Shown here: positions 1 to 11,484 of the stretch, one piece after another
Position numbering within the stretch: position 1 is the stretch's first letter
Layout of the letters: every line of letters begins with the position of its first letter
Assembly (NCBI RefSeq): GCF_001704415.2
Contig: NW_017189517.1
Coordinates: 7,761,167-7,825,166 of the forward strand
Direction: 5' to 3'
Length of the DNA stretch: 64,000 bases
Origin: Capra hircus
Taxonomy: Eukaryota; Chordata; Mammalia; Artiodactyla; Bovidae
Made by a program: the position numbers and the translations under genes
Notes under the pieces: generated by a model
Told to the model about the DNA's origin: nothing
Database searches by the model: none
Seen by the model: the letters and a program-made list of their open reading frames with translations, nothing else

Positions 1-153
1 CTTGTTGCCTCTCTTAACTCATCATTGGTTTTTCTTGCCCTCCATCACTCCATGTCAGCCTCTTTAGCCTCCTCACTATTTCTCAAACATGCCAGATACA
101 CTCTTCCCCCATGGCCTTCGCGCTTGGAGTTGCCATCCACTTGGACGATGCCA

Positions 154-365
154 GGGCTTCCCTCCTAGTTCAGTCAATAAAGCATCTGCCTGCAATGCAG
201 GAGATCCAGGTTTGATCCCTGGGTCAGGAAGATCCCCTGGAGAAGGAAATAGCAACCTACTCCAATATCCTTGCCTGGAAAATCCCATGGACAGAGGATC
301 CTGGTGGGCTTCAATCCAAAGGGTCACAAGATTCAGGTGCAACTGAGCAACTAACACTTTCACCT
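154..365 (+). mobile_element. Bov-tA SINE
   Basis: A tRNA-like head (GGGCTTCCC, then a box B-like GGTTTGATCCC) is followed by the Bov-A body (GGAGAAGGAAAT, CTTGCCTGGAAAATCCCATGG) and a TTTCACCTTCAC tail. The copy is nearly complete and moderately diverged. Short open frames on both strands here are translations of the SINE. Confidence 0.93.
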
Positions 366-379
366 TCACTTTTTCTAGA

Positions 380-2006
380 TGATGCTGATAAAGGTTAGCA
401 GTACCTGGTATTAGTAAGCACTCAAACGTGTTGAATTGAATTCACTGAGTTCTCAAATTAAGCAATATATTTTCTGAATGTGGAAGTTATAAGAGCACTC
501 AATGGATCTGAAGGATCTCTTAATTCATTGTACTTTATTTTGGCTTCATTCTTTCCTACAACTCTTCTTTCATGTGTTCAGCAAGGAAAGGAAGTCAGAA
601 ACTAGCTCTTTGAGATTCAGACCATAACTCCTTTCCTCCTGTATGAGAGCTGACCCTCTCTGCCAGTTCGGCACAAAAGCCAAGGGTTTCTCTGGCTGAC
701 TTAAGCATTCTTGGGAATCTGGGAAATATGAGTATCTTCTTGCTTCCCAGTTAGAGCAACAAATGACTGCTCAGAGGGCATATTCAATCAATGCTCTGTC
801 TGGATATCCTTTGTGGAACTCATAATCAGCCATTGTGAACATTACTCAACCAAAACACTGCTTTTGTTTGGAGAAACAATGTTCAGATTGCAGTCTCCCT
901 CATCCCGCTGGGTTAAGCCATTGCTTTTGGTCTAGCACACATGTATTTCCACTATGTTTCATTGAACAAACCCTGATTTAATTCCTGGGGAGGCACACTT
1001 GGGTGTTAACAGTTAACAGCATTGCTTCCAACTAATTAAACTCATTCTTAACATTTTTTCTCAATTGACTTTTCCTCATTTAACATGTTTGTGCCTGCAG
1101 GTTTACTCTGCTAAAAAATTGCCTTAAATTGCCAATGCCAAATCTGAAGACTACATACCTTTCTGACTGTTGGTTACCCTTTAACACTGCAAAGAAGTGC
1201 AATGGGTATTTAGTTTTAAGCCCAAAATGACATTAACTTGATGGAGAAGTTGTGTTCATTGGCAAGGAAGATTTGGAATGGCAGTTGGTCTGATTGCAGT
1301 GTACTTCCACTCTTTAGAATCTTTGTCAGGTATATATTGTGGGTGTAAGTGGAGAGACAAGTGATAAATGAGGAGGGCAAATTTTCTAGGATTTCTTGTC
1401 GTTTGAGCTTATAAAAATGGATTTTTAAGGACACTGCTCATATTCATTAGGTCTAAGAGAAAGTAACTTTTATGTCAAATAGCTATTGATATTACTTGGG
1501 AACCAAAGATTTAGCTGTGGCCATTAGGGCATATAAAAAATTCATTCTGCAAACACTTTTATTGGTGCAATCATCACATTTTCTTTTGCCTTTTGATTTT
1601 TTGTCTTATTTGACTAACCTGTAAAAGTGTTCAGCTAGGGAGAAATCCATTTATTCTGAAGAAAGTACTTAGAGAGTTTATTTGGCAACAAGCACTGGGA
1701 CTTTCAAAACTGAAAAACTGATGAAATGTTGTTACTTTCTCAGTTAATTGGTTTTCTCTCTTGCTATGTCTTAACCTCTATTTCAGAAACATTTCCTTAG
1801 TAAACTGAAAAGGTTCTGGGACCCTATTTCTACATGATTATATGGCATTTCATTATAGTTGTAAAGCACTGTTAGAGACTCCAAAGCATTTCACCTACAG
1901 AAAAAATATTCATCTTGGAGGTTTCAAGGGAATGCTGTGGTCATATCAAATAGAATCAGGGTAAAGAATTGTGATGTAGTGTATATCAGCAAAGATATAT
2001 GGTGGG
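380..2006. other. Unique sequence, no gene recognised
   Basis: I recognise no repeat family and no convincing exon in these 1.6 kb. The composition is AT-rich. Around 1000-1100 there are homeodomain/HNF1-like words (GTTAACAGTTAAC, CTAATTAAAC), which alone prove nothing. The longest open frame (72 codons, minus, near 1.2-1.4 kb) is chance length. Confidence 0.5.
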
Positions 2007-2008
2007 TA

Positions 2009-2051
<43 letters not shown>

Positions 2052-2052
2052 A
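2009..2052. repeat. (TATC)n tetranucleotide microsatellite
   Basis: About ten and a half uninterrupted TATC units sit a few bases before the LTR that follows. Pure tetranucleotide arrays of this length are usually polymorphic within a species. Confidence 0.97.
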
Positions 2053-2062
2053 TCTTAGTTAC

Positions 2063-2502
2063 TGTTATGGGTTAAATTGTGTCCCCACAAATGGATACTT
2101 TTGAGTCCTAACCCCCAGTATCTGTGAATGTGACCTTATTCAGAAATAGGGTGTTTTCAGATGTAACCAAGTTAAGAGGAAGTCATGCTGGAGAATGATG
2201 GGCTCTTAAAGTTCAGTATGACTGGCTTCATTATAAAAAGAGAAGGGATGCTGATGCATATAGAGAGAAGATGGCTATGTGAAGACAGAGGCAGGGATTG
2301 GAGGTATGCTGCCATGAACAAGGGATATCTGGGGTTCCCCAAAGCTGAGAGAGTCAAGGAAGCATCATTCATTGGAAAGGTTGAAGGGAGCATGGCGCTG
2401 CCAACATCTTGATTTTTTACTTTTGGCCTCCATAACATATCTAATAAACTTAAGCCACCCAATTTATGGTACTTGGTTACAACAGTCCTAGGCAATGGAT
2501 AC
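2063..2502 (+). mobile_element. Solo LTR, MaLR/ERVL type
   Basis: It starts TGTTATGGGTTAAATTGTG, passes through CCTAACCCCCAGTATCTG, GACCTTATTCAG and a GGCCTCCATAA stretch, and ends in TTTAAGCC-like (here CTTAAGCCACCCA), then ATGGTACTTGGTTACAACAG. This is the layout of the old mammalian MaLR/ERVL LTRs. No internal retroviral sequence adjoins it. The 110-codon minus and 75-codon plus frames inside it are incidental. Confidence 0.7.
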
Positions 2503-2504
2503 AT

Positions 2505-3320
2505 TTAATGAAAAACAGGGCATAGCTCTTCTAAAACTGCCTACCTGGAGGCATAATTCATTGAGCAACAATATGTATTGCTGAATAAATCTCTAATTAT
2601 GGAATTCTGCATATGTTCCAGAAGTAGAATACAACTGTTTCTGTTTTGATGCTTCCCATCTTGCTTAGACAACAAGCAAAAAATTGTTGTGCAAATATGA
2701 AAGGGACGTCAGTGAATTTGATGTTCAAAGATAGGACCGGTTTCCCGTAGCAGTGCCATCTTATAATACTGGGCATCTTGCTTTTAGTCCCCAAATCCCC
2801 TAACCACATTGGTACCATAGCAATGATGACAGCATCTGTCTGAATGAGACAATGCAGCGCAACTGACTCAAATCACTGCATTGCAGAAAAGGCAACATAA
2901 TTAAGTTAGAAATACCAAAGTTCCAGGATTTACTATCATGGAAAATATAACCTTTACTTACAGGAGCAGAAAAATCAGACAGTTTAGTCAGCCCTTGGTC
3001 TCTCTTGTACTGCAAGGTTGCTTGCTAAAGTGGAGCAGGCAGAAAGGTTGTGCCAATTTTATGAGAGCTCTTTAAGATGCAAATGTCCTACCTGGCCTTC
3101 TCAGGAACCTTTGTCTCCACCATCTTTTTAAAATCCAAATTTCAGAAAAGAGGGTAACATAATTTAAAACTTGACTTGTTTTCTATAAACAAGAACCCTT
3201 TTCCATAGAAAAGGGTTTAGCCATCCAGACAAGTGAGCTTGATTTATTCTGTCAGCCAGAATCTCAATTTTAATCCAGCCTCTTTTGTAGACTGACTGGC
3301 TTTATACTGTTGTACCTGAT
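2505..3320. other. Unique sequence, nothing recognised
   Basis: No known repeat and no exon-like frame with splice signals. Two adjacent short minus-strand frames (73 and 71 codons, 2597-3015) are unremarkable in sequence. Confidence 0.45.
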
Positions 3321-3342
3321 AGGGACTTCCCAGGTGGCTCAG

Positions 3343-5042
3343 TTCAGTTCAGTTCAGCTCAGTTGTGTCCAACTCTTTGTGACCCATGGACTGCAGCACA
3401 CCAGGCTTCCCTGTCCATCACCAACTCCCAGAGTTTACTCAAACTCATGTCCGTTGAGTCGGTGATGCCATCTCATCCTCTGTCGCCTTCCTCTGTCTCA
3501 TCCTCTTCCCGCCTTCAATCTTTCCCAGCACTGGAGTCTTTTCAAATGAGTCAGTTCTTCCCATCAGGTGGCCAAAGTATTGGAGTTTCAGCCTCAGCAT
3601 CAGTCCTTCCAATGAATATTCAGTACTGATTTCCTTTAGGATGGACTGGTTGTAGCTCCTTGCTGTCCAAGGGACTCTTAAGAGTCTTCTCTAACACCAC
3701 AGTTCCAAAGCATCAATTCTTTGGTGCTCTCAGATTTCTTTCTGGTCCAAATCTCATGTCCATACTAGACTACCAGAAAAATCATTGCTTTGACTAGACG
3801 GACCTTTGTTGGCAAAGTAGTGTCTCTGATTTTTAATAAGCTGTATAGGTTGGTCGTATCTTTTCTTCCAAGGAGTGAGCATCTTTTAATTTCATGGCTG
3901 CAGTCACCACCTGCAGTGATTTTAGAGCCCAAGAAAAGAAAGTCTGTCACTGTTTCCATTGCTTCCCCGATCTATTTGCTATGAAGTGATGGGACCAGAT
4001 GCCATGATCTTTGTTTTCTAAATGTTGAGCTTTAAGCCAACTTTTTCACTTCCCTCTTTCACTTTCATCAAGAGGCTCTTTAGTTCTTCTTCACTTTATG
4101 CCATAAGGGTGGTATCATCTGCATATCTGAGGTTATTGATATTTCTCTTGGCAATCTTGATTCCAGCCTGTGCTTCATCCAGTCCAGAGTTTCTGATGAT
4201 GTACTCTGCATATAAGTTAAATAAGCAGGATGACAATATGAAGCCTTGTTATACTCCTTTCCCGATTTGGAACCAGTGTGTTGTTCCATGTCCAGTTCTA
4301 ACTGTTGCTTCTTGACCTGCATACAGATTTCTCAGGAGGCAGGTCAGGTGGTCTGGTATTCCCATCTCTTGAAGAATTTTCCACAGTTTATTGTGATCCA
4401 CCGAGTCAAAGTCTTTGGCATAGTCAATAAAGCAGGAGTAGATTTTTTTCTGGAACTCTGTTGCTTTTTCGATGATTCAGTGGATGTTGAAGATTTGGTT
4501 TCTGGTTCCTCTGCCTTTTCTAAATCCAGCTTGAACATCTGGAAGTTCTCGGTTCAAGTACTGTTGAAGCCTGGCCTGGAGGATTTTGAGCATTATTTTG
4601 CTAGCGTGTGAGATGAGAGCAATTGCATGGTAGTCTGAGCATTCTTTGGCATTGCCTTTCTTTGGGAGTGGAATGAAAACTGACCTTTTCCAGTCCTGTG
4701 GCCACTGCTGAGTTTTCCAAATTTGCTGGCATATTGAATGAAGCACTTTCACAGCATCCTTTTTAGGATTTGAAGTATCTCAACTGGAATTCCATCACCT
4801 CCACTAGCTTTGTTCATAGTGATGCTTCCTAAGGCCCACTTGACTTCACATTCCAGGATGTCTGGGTCTAGGTGAGTGATCACACCATCGTGATTATCTG
4901 GGTCATGAAGATCTTTTCTGTATAGTTCTTCTGTTTATTCTTGCCACCTCTTTTTAATATCATCTGCTTCTGTTAGGTCCATACCATTTCTGTCCTTTAT
5001 TGTCCCCATCTTTGCATGAAAATTTCCCTTGGTATCTCTAAT
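3343..5042 (-). mobile_element. BovB LINE (RTE), 5'-truncated, antisense
   Basis: The plus strand opens with the complement of the BovB tail (repeated TTCAG), then runs back through the coding region to the segment encoding IKDRNGMDL at about 4980. Minus-strand frames carry pieces of reverse transcriptase: 4477-4752 has ICQQIWKTQQWPQDWKRSVFIP and VQAGFRKGRGTRNQI split over two frames, and 3765-3959 has FLFLGSKITAGGDCSHEIKR. Stops and frameshifts break the ORF repeatedly, so it is not coding. A 20-base SINE head (GGGACTTCCCAGGTGGCTCA) lies directly at its 3' end (3323-3342). Confidence 0.93.
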
Positions 5043-5056
5043 TCTCTTGATATCTT

Positions 5057-5123
5057 GGTATCTATGTCTTAGGCTCTCTTTTGGTATGTTTGTCTTAGGT
5101 TCTCTAGGTATCTTTGTCTTAGG
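5057..5123. repeat. Three imperfect direct repeats at a LINE junction
   Basis: GGTATCTATGTCTTAGG (5057), GGTATGTTTGTCTTAGG (5083) and GGTATCTTTGTCTTAGG (5107) recur at 26- and 24-base spacing exactly where BovB ends and L1 begins. The first unit resembles BovB sequence just inside the junction. Confidence 0.75.
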
Positions 5124-5595
5124 TAATATCATTTGCTGTGAAGGCTACTTTGTCAAATGATAATAATAGTCACCTCACATTCCTTTTGATTATTATTAGG
5201 ATGAGATATTAGTTTTCATTATCTTAATTTTACTTGATGTGTGTTTTTATAATTACCATGACTTATTTTAGGAAGAGTATGATTGAGTCTTGCTTTATTA
5301 TCTAATTTGAGGGGAGGGATTTCAATCATTTGCATTTAATGTAATTAGCAATATTATAGGATTTAAATCTACTATCTTCTATTTGCTTTCTCTTTTCTTA
5401 CCTGTACTTTGTTTGTTTGATTCTTTTGTCTGCATTCTTTTGGATTAACTGAATTTTTAAAAATGATTCCATTTTCTTACCTTCATCAATTTATTAGCTA
5501 TGATTTTTGGTTTTGTTATTTAAGTGGCTAAGTTGGCTTGTAGTGTACATCTTTGATTTTTCATTCTACTTTTAAGTGATGGTATATCACTTCAT

Positions 5596-5807
5596 GTGGT
5601 GGTGGTTTCGTCACTAAGTCATGTCCAATTCTTTGCGACCCCAGGGACTGTAGCTCACCAGGCTCCTCTGTCCATGGATTTCCCAGGCAAGAATACTGGA
5701 GTGGGTTGCCATTTCCTTCTCCAGGGATCTTCCTGACCCAGGGATCAAACCCTTGTCTCCTGCTTGGCAGGCAGATTCTTAACCACTGAGTCATCTGGGA
5801 AGCCCAC
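5596..5807 (-). mobile_element. Bov-tA SINE with TSD
   Basis: The reverse complement of a Bov-tA ends on the plus strand in CTGGGAAGCCC. It is flanked by a perfect 10-base duplication ATCACTTCAT (5586-5595 and 5808-5817), fixing its insertion into the old L1. Confidence 0.95.
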
Positions 5808-6209
5808 ATCACTTCATACATAGTGTAAAAGCCTAATAGCAATATACTTCAAATTTTCATCTCCTGGACTTTGTTACCAGTATGTTGCCTTAATTTTTAT
5901 ATGTATTTATGTTATACAAGTTATAATACACATTGTCACTTCTCTCTAGGTAGTCAATTATCTTTTAAAGAGATTTAGATAATAAGAAAACACAATTTTC
6001 TATTTATCTGTCTAGTTACCATTACCAGTGCTCTCCACTTATTTGTATAGGTCCAGAGTTGCACCCAGTATCATTTCCCTTCTGTGTGAAGGACTTTCTT
6101 CAATATTTTGTACAGTGTGGGTTTGCTGGTGATGAATTCTTTAATCTTTTGTACATCTGACAAAGTCTATGTATGGCTTTTATTTATGAAATATAATTTT
6201 GTTACTTCA

Positions 6210-6380
6210 CTGTGCTTTACCTTGTGTCTGACTCTTTACAACCCCATGGACTGTAACCCACCAGGCTTCTCTGTCCATGGGATTCTCCAGGCAAGAATAT
6301 TGGAGTGGATTGCCATGCCCTCCTCCAGGGATCTTCCCAACCCAGGGATCAAACCCAGGTCTCCTGTATTGCAGGTGGAC
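6210..6380 (-). mobile_element. Bov-tA SINE, 5'-truncated
   Basis: The body (CAACCCCATGGACTGTAACCC to CTCCTGTATTGCAGG) is intact, but the tRNA-like head normally found after the TGCAGG block is missing. It lies inside the ancient antisense L1. Confidence 0.92.
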
Positions 6381-6871
6381 ATTGTTCTAATACTAACTTT
6401 GTAGTAATCTTTATCTTTTCTCTTGTGTATTTAATATGTAGTTTTCCCTCTGGCTGCTTTTCAATGGTTTACTTTTGCTTTTAAAGAATTTGACTGTGGT
6501 GTGCTTTACTGTTGTTTTCGTCATGTTTCTGGAATTTGGGATTTGTTGACCTTCTTAGATCTGTTGGTTTATACTTTCTATCCAATATGAAAAATATTCA
6601 GTCACTGTTTCTTCATATATTTCTTTTACTCCTTTTTCTCTGCTTCAGAGATTACAGATACATAAATATTCAGTTGCCTGGAATTGTCCCAAAGCCCAAT
6701 GATACTCTGCTCAATTTTTTTTCAATTTTTTTAGAGTATTTTTTTCAATTTCTTTTATGAGACTAACATAACTCTGATACCAAAATCCACTAAGAACAGT
6801 AAGAAAAAGAGTTTATAGGTAAGCTCACTGAAGAACATTTCTACCTAAACAAAGTATCACACAGACAACTT

Positions 6872-6952
6872 CTGATCTTTTTTTTTTAATTATTTTAAAT
6901 TGGAGGATAATTGCTTAACAATATTGTGTTGGCTTCTGCCATATAGCAACAT
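6872..6952 (-). mobile_element. L1 3'-end fragment (ruminant type)
   Basis: A poly-T run followed by TTGGAGGATAATTGC, ACAATATTGTGTTGGCTTC and ATAGCAACATG is the reverse complement of the ruminant L1 3' terminus. Only about 80 bases are present. The preceding 100 bases (6765-6870) are unassigned. Confidence 0.7.
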
Positions 6953-7442
6953 GTTTCATTTTTGATAGTTTTAATTTCTATTTCTCTAAATTATCTGACC
7001 TTTCTTTTTGTGATGGCTAGCCTGATGTTAATCAACTCTAGTATATTTTTCATTGTTTTCATTTCTAGGAGTTTCATTTAGGTCTTTTAAACTATCCTGT
7101 GTGTCTCTACTATCATGTTCAATATTTTCTCTAGCTTCTTAAAATATATGAAACACATGTATAACCAACACCTGTTTTGATGTACTTGCCTACTAATTCT
7201 GTCATCTGTGTCACTGGTTTTAAGTTGATTTTAAATTTTCCTGCTTTCTTGCATGCCTGATCATTTTTGATAACATGACAGTTATTTTGAATTTTATCTT
7301 TACAGTGCTGGATTTAAAAAAATATTTTTGAGCTTTATACTGGACCACAGTTATGTTAATCAGAAACAGTTTGATCCTTTTGGCCTTGCTTTGGTAGGCA
7401 GCATCAGAGTAGCATTTAGTTCAAAGGCTTATTTTGCAGGGA

Positions 7443-7638
7443 AAAGTGAAAGTGAAAGTTGCTCAGTCCTGTCTGACTCTTTGCGACCCCATGGACTATA
7501 CAGTCCATGGAATGCTCTAGGCCAGAATACTAGAGTGGGTTGCCCTTCCCTTCTCCAGGGGACCTTCCTAACCCAGAGATCGAACCCAGGTCTCCCACAC
7601 TGCAGATGGATTGTTTACCAGCTGAGCCACGAGGGCAG
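7443..7638 (-). mobile_element. Bov-tA SINE
   Basis: Plus-strand sequence starts with the complementary tail AAAGTGAAAGTGAAAG and ends GAGCCACGAGGGCAG. A short TTATTTTGC occurs on both sides (about 7430 and 7651), a plausible 9-base duplication. Confidence 0.93.
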
Positions 7639-8004
7639 ACTTACTATTTATTTTGCCTTACTACTGAGGAAAACCTCTCTTAGTACTCAGTGCCTCAAGA
7701 ATTATAAGTTGTCCACTCTGCCTTGTGGGAACACGAGCTTTTCCCATCTCTGTACGAGAACGGAGCATTGCTTGCCTAAACATTTCGTATGGTTCTTTCT
7801 CTGGTAGTTTCCTCACACACATGTGCTGCTCAGTACTCAAACCACAGACTCAGCAGATCTCCAGAGTTCTCTCTGTGCACCTCGTTTCTCTCTGTTACTC
7901 TGTCCTATGAACTCTTGCCCCTTTGGCTTTTCCAGGCTTTTATCCCTGTCTCTTCCACTCAGGGGCACCATAAGGCTCTTATTGGGTTTGCCTTCTCTGT
8001 TCAG

Positions 8005-8227
8005 TTCAGTTCAGTTCAGTCGCTCAGTTGTGCCTGATTCTTTGCGATGCCACGGACTGCAGCATGCCAGGATTCCCTGTCCTTCACTATTTCTCAGAGT
8101 TGCTCAAACTCATGTCCATTGAGTCTGTGATGTCATCCAACCATCTCATCCTCTGTCATCCTCTTCTCCTCACACTGTCAATCTTTCCCAGCATCAGAGT
8201 CTTTTCAAATGAGTCAGTTCTTCACAT
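8005..8227 (-). mobile_element. BovB 3' fragment with TSD
   Basis: Severely 5'-truncated BovB carrying only about 220 bases of the 3' end. CTTCTCTGTTCAG occurs perfectly at both edges (7992-8004 and 8228-8240), showing an independent insertion into the L1 rather than a piece of a larger copy. Confidence 0.93.
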
Positions 8228-8474
8228 CTTCTCTGTTCAGCAGCCTGGAAACTCCCTCCAGGCAATAAGCATGGGAAATTGTAGGTCTCATCTCATTTGT
8301 TTTCCATATTTCAAGGATCACTGTCTTTTATTGCATCACTTTCAATGTCTTAGAAATGGTTTCTTTTTAAAATATATATATATTTTGGCCATTTTTAAAG
8401 TTGTTTCAAGTAGGGTGGCAAATCCCATTCCTGTTACTCCATCTTGGATGGATGTGGAAACCAAAGCAGTGTGA

Positions 8475-9470
8475 AGTAGTTAGACTAACATTTGCAAATA
8501 TGTTCCATACCTGGTGCTTTGGGCAATGGAATATGGGTGTAATGGACAGTGTGGAAGCTCCAAGTCTAGATCTTAGAGGCAGGACTTGTGTCTTCTTGCC
8601 CTTTTGATAATTTTTAGCTTCTGCTGTGAGAACATGAGCCAGGTAGTTGCTGCCTCTCTGACCTGGGCTCCCTTCATGAAACATGCAGCAAGCTGGTTCT
8701 TTGCCTGTAGTTTGAAACAGAATCACCTCATCTGACTGAAAACACTTATGAGTAAGAAATAAAGACTTTTTGTTGCATGCTATTGAGATTTTGTGAATGC
8801 CTACTAAGTTCTTACTTGGTCTGCATAAGCAGAAAAGTTTTAGGTCAAATGAGGAAAAATCTTAACCTGAATCATAAAAACAGAGAGTCACAGTCCCTCA
8901 GTCAATTCCTAGACTTGAGTCACTTTATAGATACAAAACATCTTCAATGAAGGAGGGGCCAGTTCCCCTTGAGAAAAGAGCTGCCTGCACTGACAATAAT
9001 GAATACTGTTATTGAGTAGTGGGAAAAGGTAGTTATGGATACCAGTTATGACCATGTGACCAGTTTCAGAAATGAGAACTATAATTATATGAATATTTCT
9101 TTATTTTGTTTTGAATATATTTATGTGTTATACATATATATACATATATGTATATGCTATACATATATATACTAAGCAAATAATCTTTTCTTTTTTCCTT
9201 TTCTTATTCCTTTATCATGTAATATATATTGACTTTGTCATAGTATTTCTTATTGTCAGTTTTATAGCATAGTATTTAAGTTTCAGGATATGAAAGATAA
9301 AAGTAAACATCTCTCAAGGACTTTAGCTCTTCTTCTGGGGAAGAGATTAGTACATTTTCAGTTATATGCAAATAGTTGCATCAGTTAGATGGAGCTATGA
9401 CCTTGTTATTGCCTTTATTGGAGATTAAATGTGGTTTAAGGAGTTGCCTATGGTGCCACATTGTGGAATT
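8475..9470. other. Mostly unassigned sequence
   Basis: No repeat family or exon recognised. The exception is an AT-only self-complementary stretch at about 9128-9172 (TATACATATATATACATATA and its mirror), able to form a hairpin and likely length-variable. Confidence 0.45.
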
Positions 9471-9481
9471 TATAGGCTTGT

Positions 9482-9637
9482 GATGACAGAGGATGAGATG
9501 GCTGGATGGCATCACTGACCCGATGGACGTGAGTCTGAGTAAACTCTGGGAGTTGGTGATGGACAGGGAGGCCTGGCGTGCTGTGATTCATGGGGTCGCA
9601 AAGAGTTGGACACGACTGAGTGACTGAACTGAACTGA
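9482..9637 (+). mobile_element. BovB 3' end, sense
   Basis: About 155 bases of BovB 3' end ending in the diagnostic GACTGAACTGAACTGA tail. It abuts the first base of the LTR that follows, so the insertion point lies at or very near the LTR edge. Confidence 0.93.
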
Positions 9638-10125
9638 TGATTAATTTTATGTGTCAACCTGACTAGGCCACAAGTTATCCAAATATTTGGTTAAATTCTA
9701 TTTCAAGTATGTCTGTGAGGGGGTACCTGGGTGAAATTAACATTCAAGTTGGTAGACTGAGTAAAGCAGATGGCCCTCTCCAATATAGATGGGCCTCATC
9801 CAATCCTTGGAAGGTCTGAATAGAACTAAAAGGCTGAGTAAGGGGGAATCACTCTCTCTTCTCAACTGTCTTCCAGCTTGGACATTGATCTTCTCCTGCC
9901 TATGTATTTGGACTTGGGCTGGAATTTATACCATCGAGCCTACTGGTTCCTGGGTCTTCAGACTTGGACCAGAACTCCCACTATTGGCTCTCCTGGGTCT
10001 CCAGCTTGCTAACTATAGCTCTTGGGACTTTTCAGCCTCCATAATCATGTGAGTTAATCACTCATATAAATATTTTTATCCAATATACATTAGTTCTGTT
10101 TCTCGGAAGGACCTTGACTAATGTA
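9638..10125 (+). mobile_element. Ancient LTR, ERVL-like family
   Basis: It begins TGATTAATTTTATGTGTCAA, holds GGTAGACTGAGTAAAGCAGA and GGGCCTCATCCAATCC, and ends CCTTGACTAATGTA. The same family, inverted, occurs at 33.9-34.4 kb. There is no coding sequence; the 87-codon frame inside is incidental. The exact subfamily is uncertain. Confidence 0.7.
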
Positions 10126-10251
10126 AGTAGTAACTTGCCAAAAAGTCTAAGAAACCTTGCAGTACTTAGCTTCCATTGCTTCTTCAGTTAGTGATCTTGT
10201 GCCTGAACAAGACTTTCTCCTTTCAGAGTGTTGCCCTTTTGTGACTCCAAA

Positions 10252-10458
10252 GTGAAAGTGAAAGTCGTTCAGTCTTTTCTGACTGCGACCCCATGAACCT
10301 TAGCCCATCAGGCTTCCCTGTCCAGAGAATTCTCCAGGCCAGAATACTGGAGTGGGTAGCCTTTCCCTTCTCCAGGGGATCTTCCCAACCTATGGATCAA
10401 ACTCAGGTCTCCCACATTGCAGATGGATTCTTTACCAGCTAAACCATCAGGGAAGCTC
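10252..10458 (-). mobile_element. Bov-tA SINE with TSD
   Basis: Complete reverse-oriented copy between perfect 14-base duplications TTTGTGACTCCAAA (10238-10251 and 10459-10472). The GACTCTTTGCGACC block has a small deletion (TTTTCTGACTGCGACC). Confidence 0.96.
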
Positions 10459-10472
10459 TTTGTGACTCCAAA

Positions 10473-10970
10473 CTGTGCTCAAATGTGTTCCTAAGATGCT
10501 TAGAGCTTGAACTTGGATGAGCTCAGCTAGAGGGCCTCTTGGATATTCAGTGAATGACTGAGGGAACTTGGGGCAGGGGCAGAGAGGAAGGGAGTAGCCA
10601 GAGGCACAATGTACACTGTTTTAGGGTTTTCCATGAGGTCAGGTCATGGCAGTGACCATGACATCTGGTAGCTCAAGAAGTGAAGGAGTCAGCATGAGGC
10701 CACAATCAGATAAACCACCATGGCTTAGATTTGAGGCAAAAGCCATGGCCCTCTCATCTGTCACTTCATCATTTCATTTTGGTTGGAGGGGGAAATTTGG
10801 TCCCAGGTAGAAGAGGATGCCATAAACTAGTAACTTGAAGGAAGAATTACCCTAGGGCTGCTAGGGTGCTTCATCCCCACCCACCCTCCAGGTTTACCCT
10901 GAAACCACAGAGATCTGTCAAGGCACAGTAGGTGAGTGGAAAGTATTTGGCCTCAAAGCTTGGGAAAACC
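10473..10970. other. Unique sequence
   Basis: No repeat or exon recognised. It includes a G/A-rich run near 10560-10600 but nothing interpretable. Confidence 0.4.
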
Positions 10971-10974
10971 ATGA

Positions 10975-11190
10975 TATATGTTTTTCAACCCTGCTTATGA
11001 CTTGCTGTATGAACTTGGGCATATCACTTAGTCTCTCTGGTATCTTGTGGTATATGAATTCAGCTTCCTAATTCATAACATGAGGATAATATCACTTTTT
11101 CTGTCTACCTCCCAGGGCTATCATAAGGATCAAATAAAGTGTTAAACAGGCATGTGCTTTTGACCTATAATATGCATTAATAATGTAAGG
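10975..11190 (+). mobile_element. MIR SINE, sense
   Basis: Old tRNA-derived SINE. The core block GACTTGCTGTATGAACTTGGG is followed by CTCCCAGGGCTATCATAAGG and ATCAAATAAAGTG, the usual MIR order. Divergence is high, as expected of a mammal-wide element. Confidence 0.75.
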
Positions 11191-11215
11191 CAGTGCCCCA
11201 CCACTGCCTAATCAT

Positions 11216-11480
11216 GCATTCATTTAACAAATGTTTATTGAGGACTGACTATATATATATAAAAGACACTCTTCTAAGTCCTGAAATAAAGCACTGAAAA
11301 CAATATACTTTCTGTAATGGGACTTATATTCCACTGGCTAGGAGAAAGAGAATAAACTGTATTTATGATATCATCAGGTAGTGATAAGAAGAAAAATAAA
11401 GCAGGTGAAGAAGATAGATAAAAATGGATGATAAGCCATGGTATTATTTTAGATAGAGTATGTGTGGATTAAGGGGCCTA
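11216..11480 (+). mobile_element. Old interspersed repeat, family uncertain
   Basis: CATTTAACAAATGTTTATTGAGG, a decayed TGTGCCAGGCACTG region replaced by TATATATA, then a stretch on stock levels of A-rich GATAAGAAGAAAAATAAAGC match a widespread mammalian repeat whose name I cannot fix. Confidence 0.45.
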
Positions 11481-11484
11481 CATA

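Larger units (their letters stand above)
5125..8470 (-). mobile_element. Ancient L1 (L1M-type) 5' region, antisense, fragmented
   Basis: Old L1 5'-region sequence runs in reverse through 5125-5585, 5818-6205, 6385-6760, 6955-7440, 7640-7990 and 8241-8470. Recognisable reverse-strand phrases include TTTGACTGTGGTGTGC, GGATTTGTTGACCTTCTTAG, CAGTTTGATCCTTTTGG and CTGTTACTCCATCTTGGATG, the last near the element's 5' edge. No long frame survives. Three SINEs, an L1 3' end and a BovB fragment have inserted into it. Confidence 0.7.

Noticed and set aside
154..240. tRNA gene (box A/B-like sequences in SINE heads)
   Set aside because: The heads are SINE tRNA-like promoters joined to Bov-A or CHR bodies and lack a complete cloverleaf; the same holds for the other copies.
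2009..2052. Regular short repeats considered as a CRISPR-like array
   Set aside because: No spacers; it is a plain tetranucleotide microsatellite in a mammalian genome.
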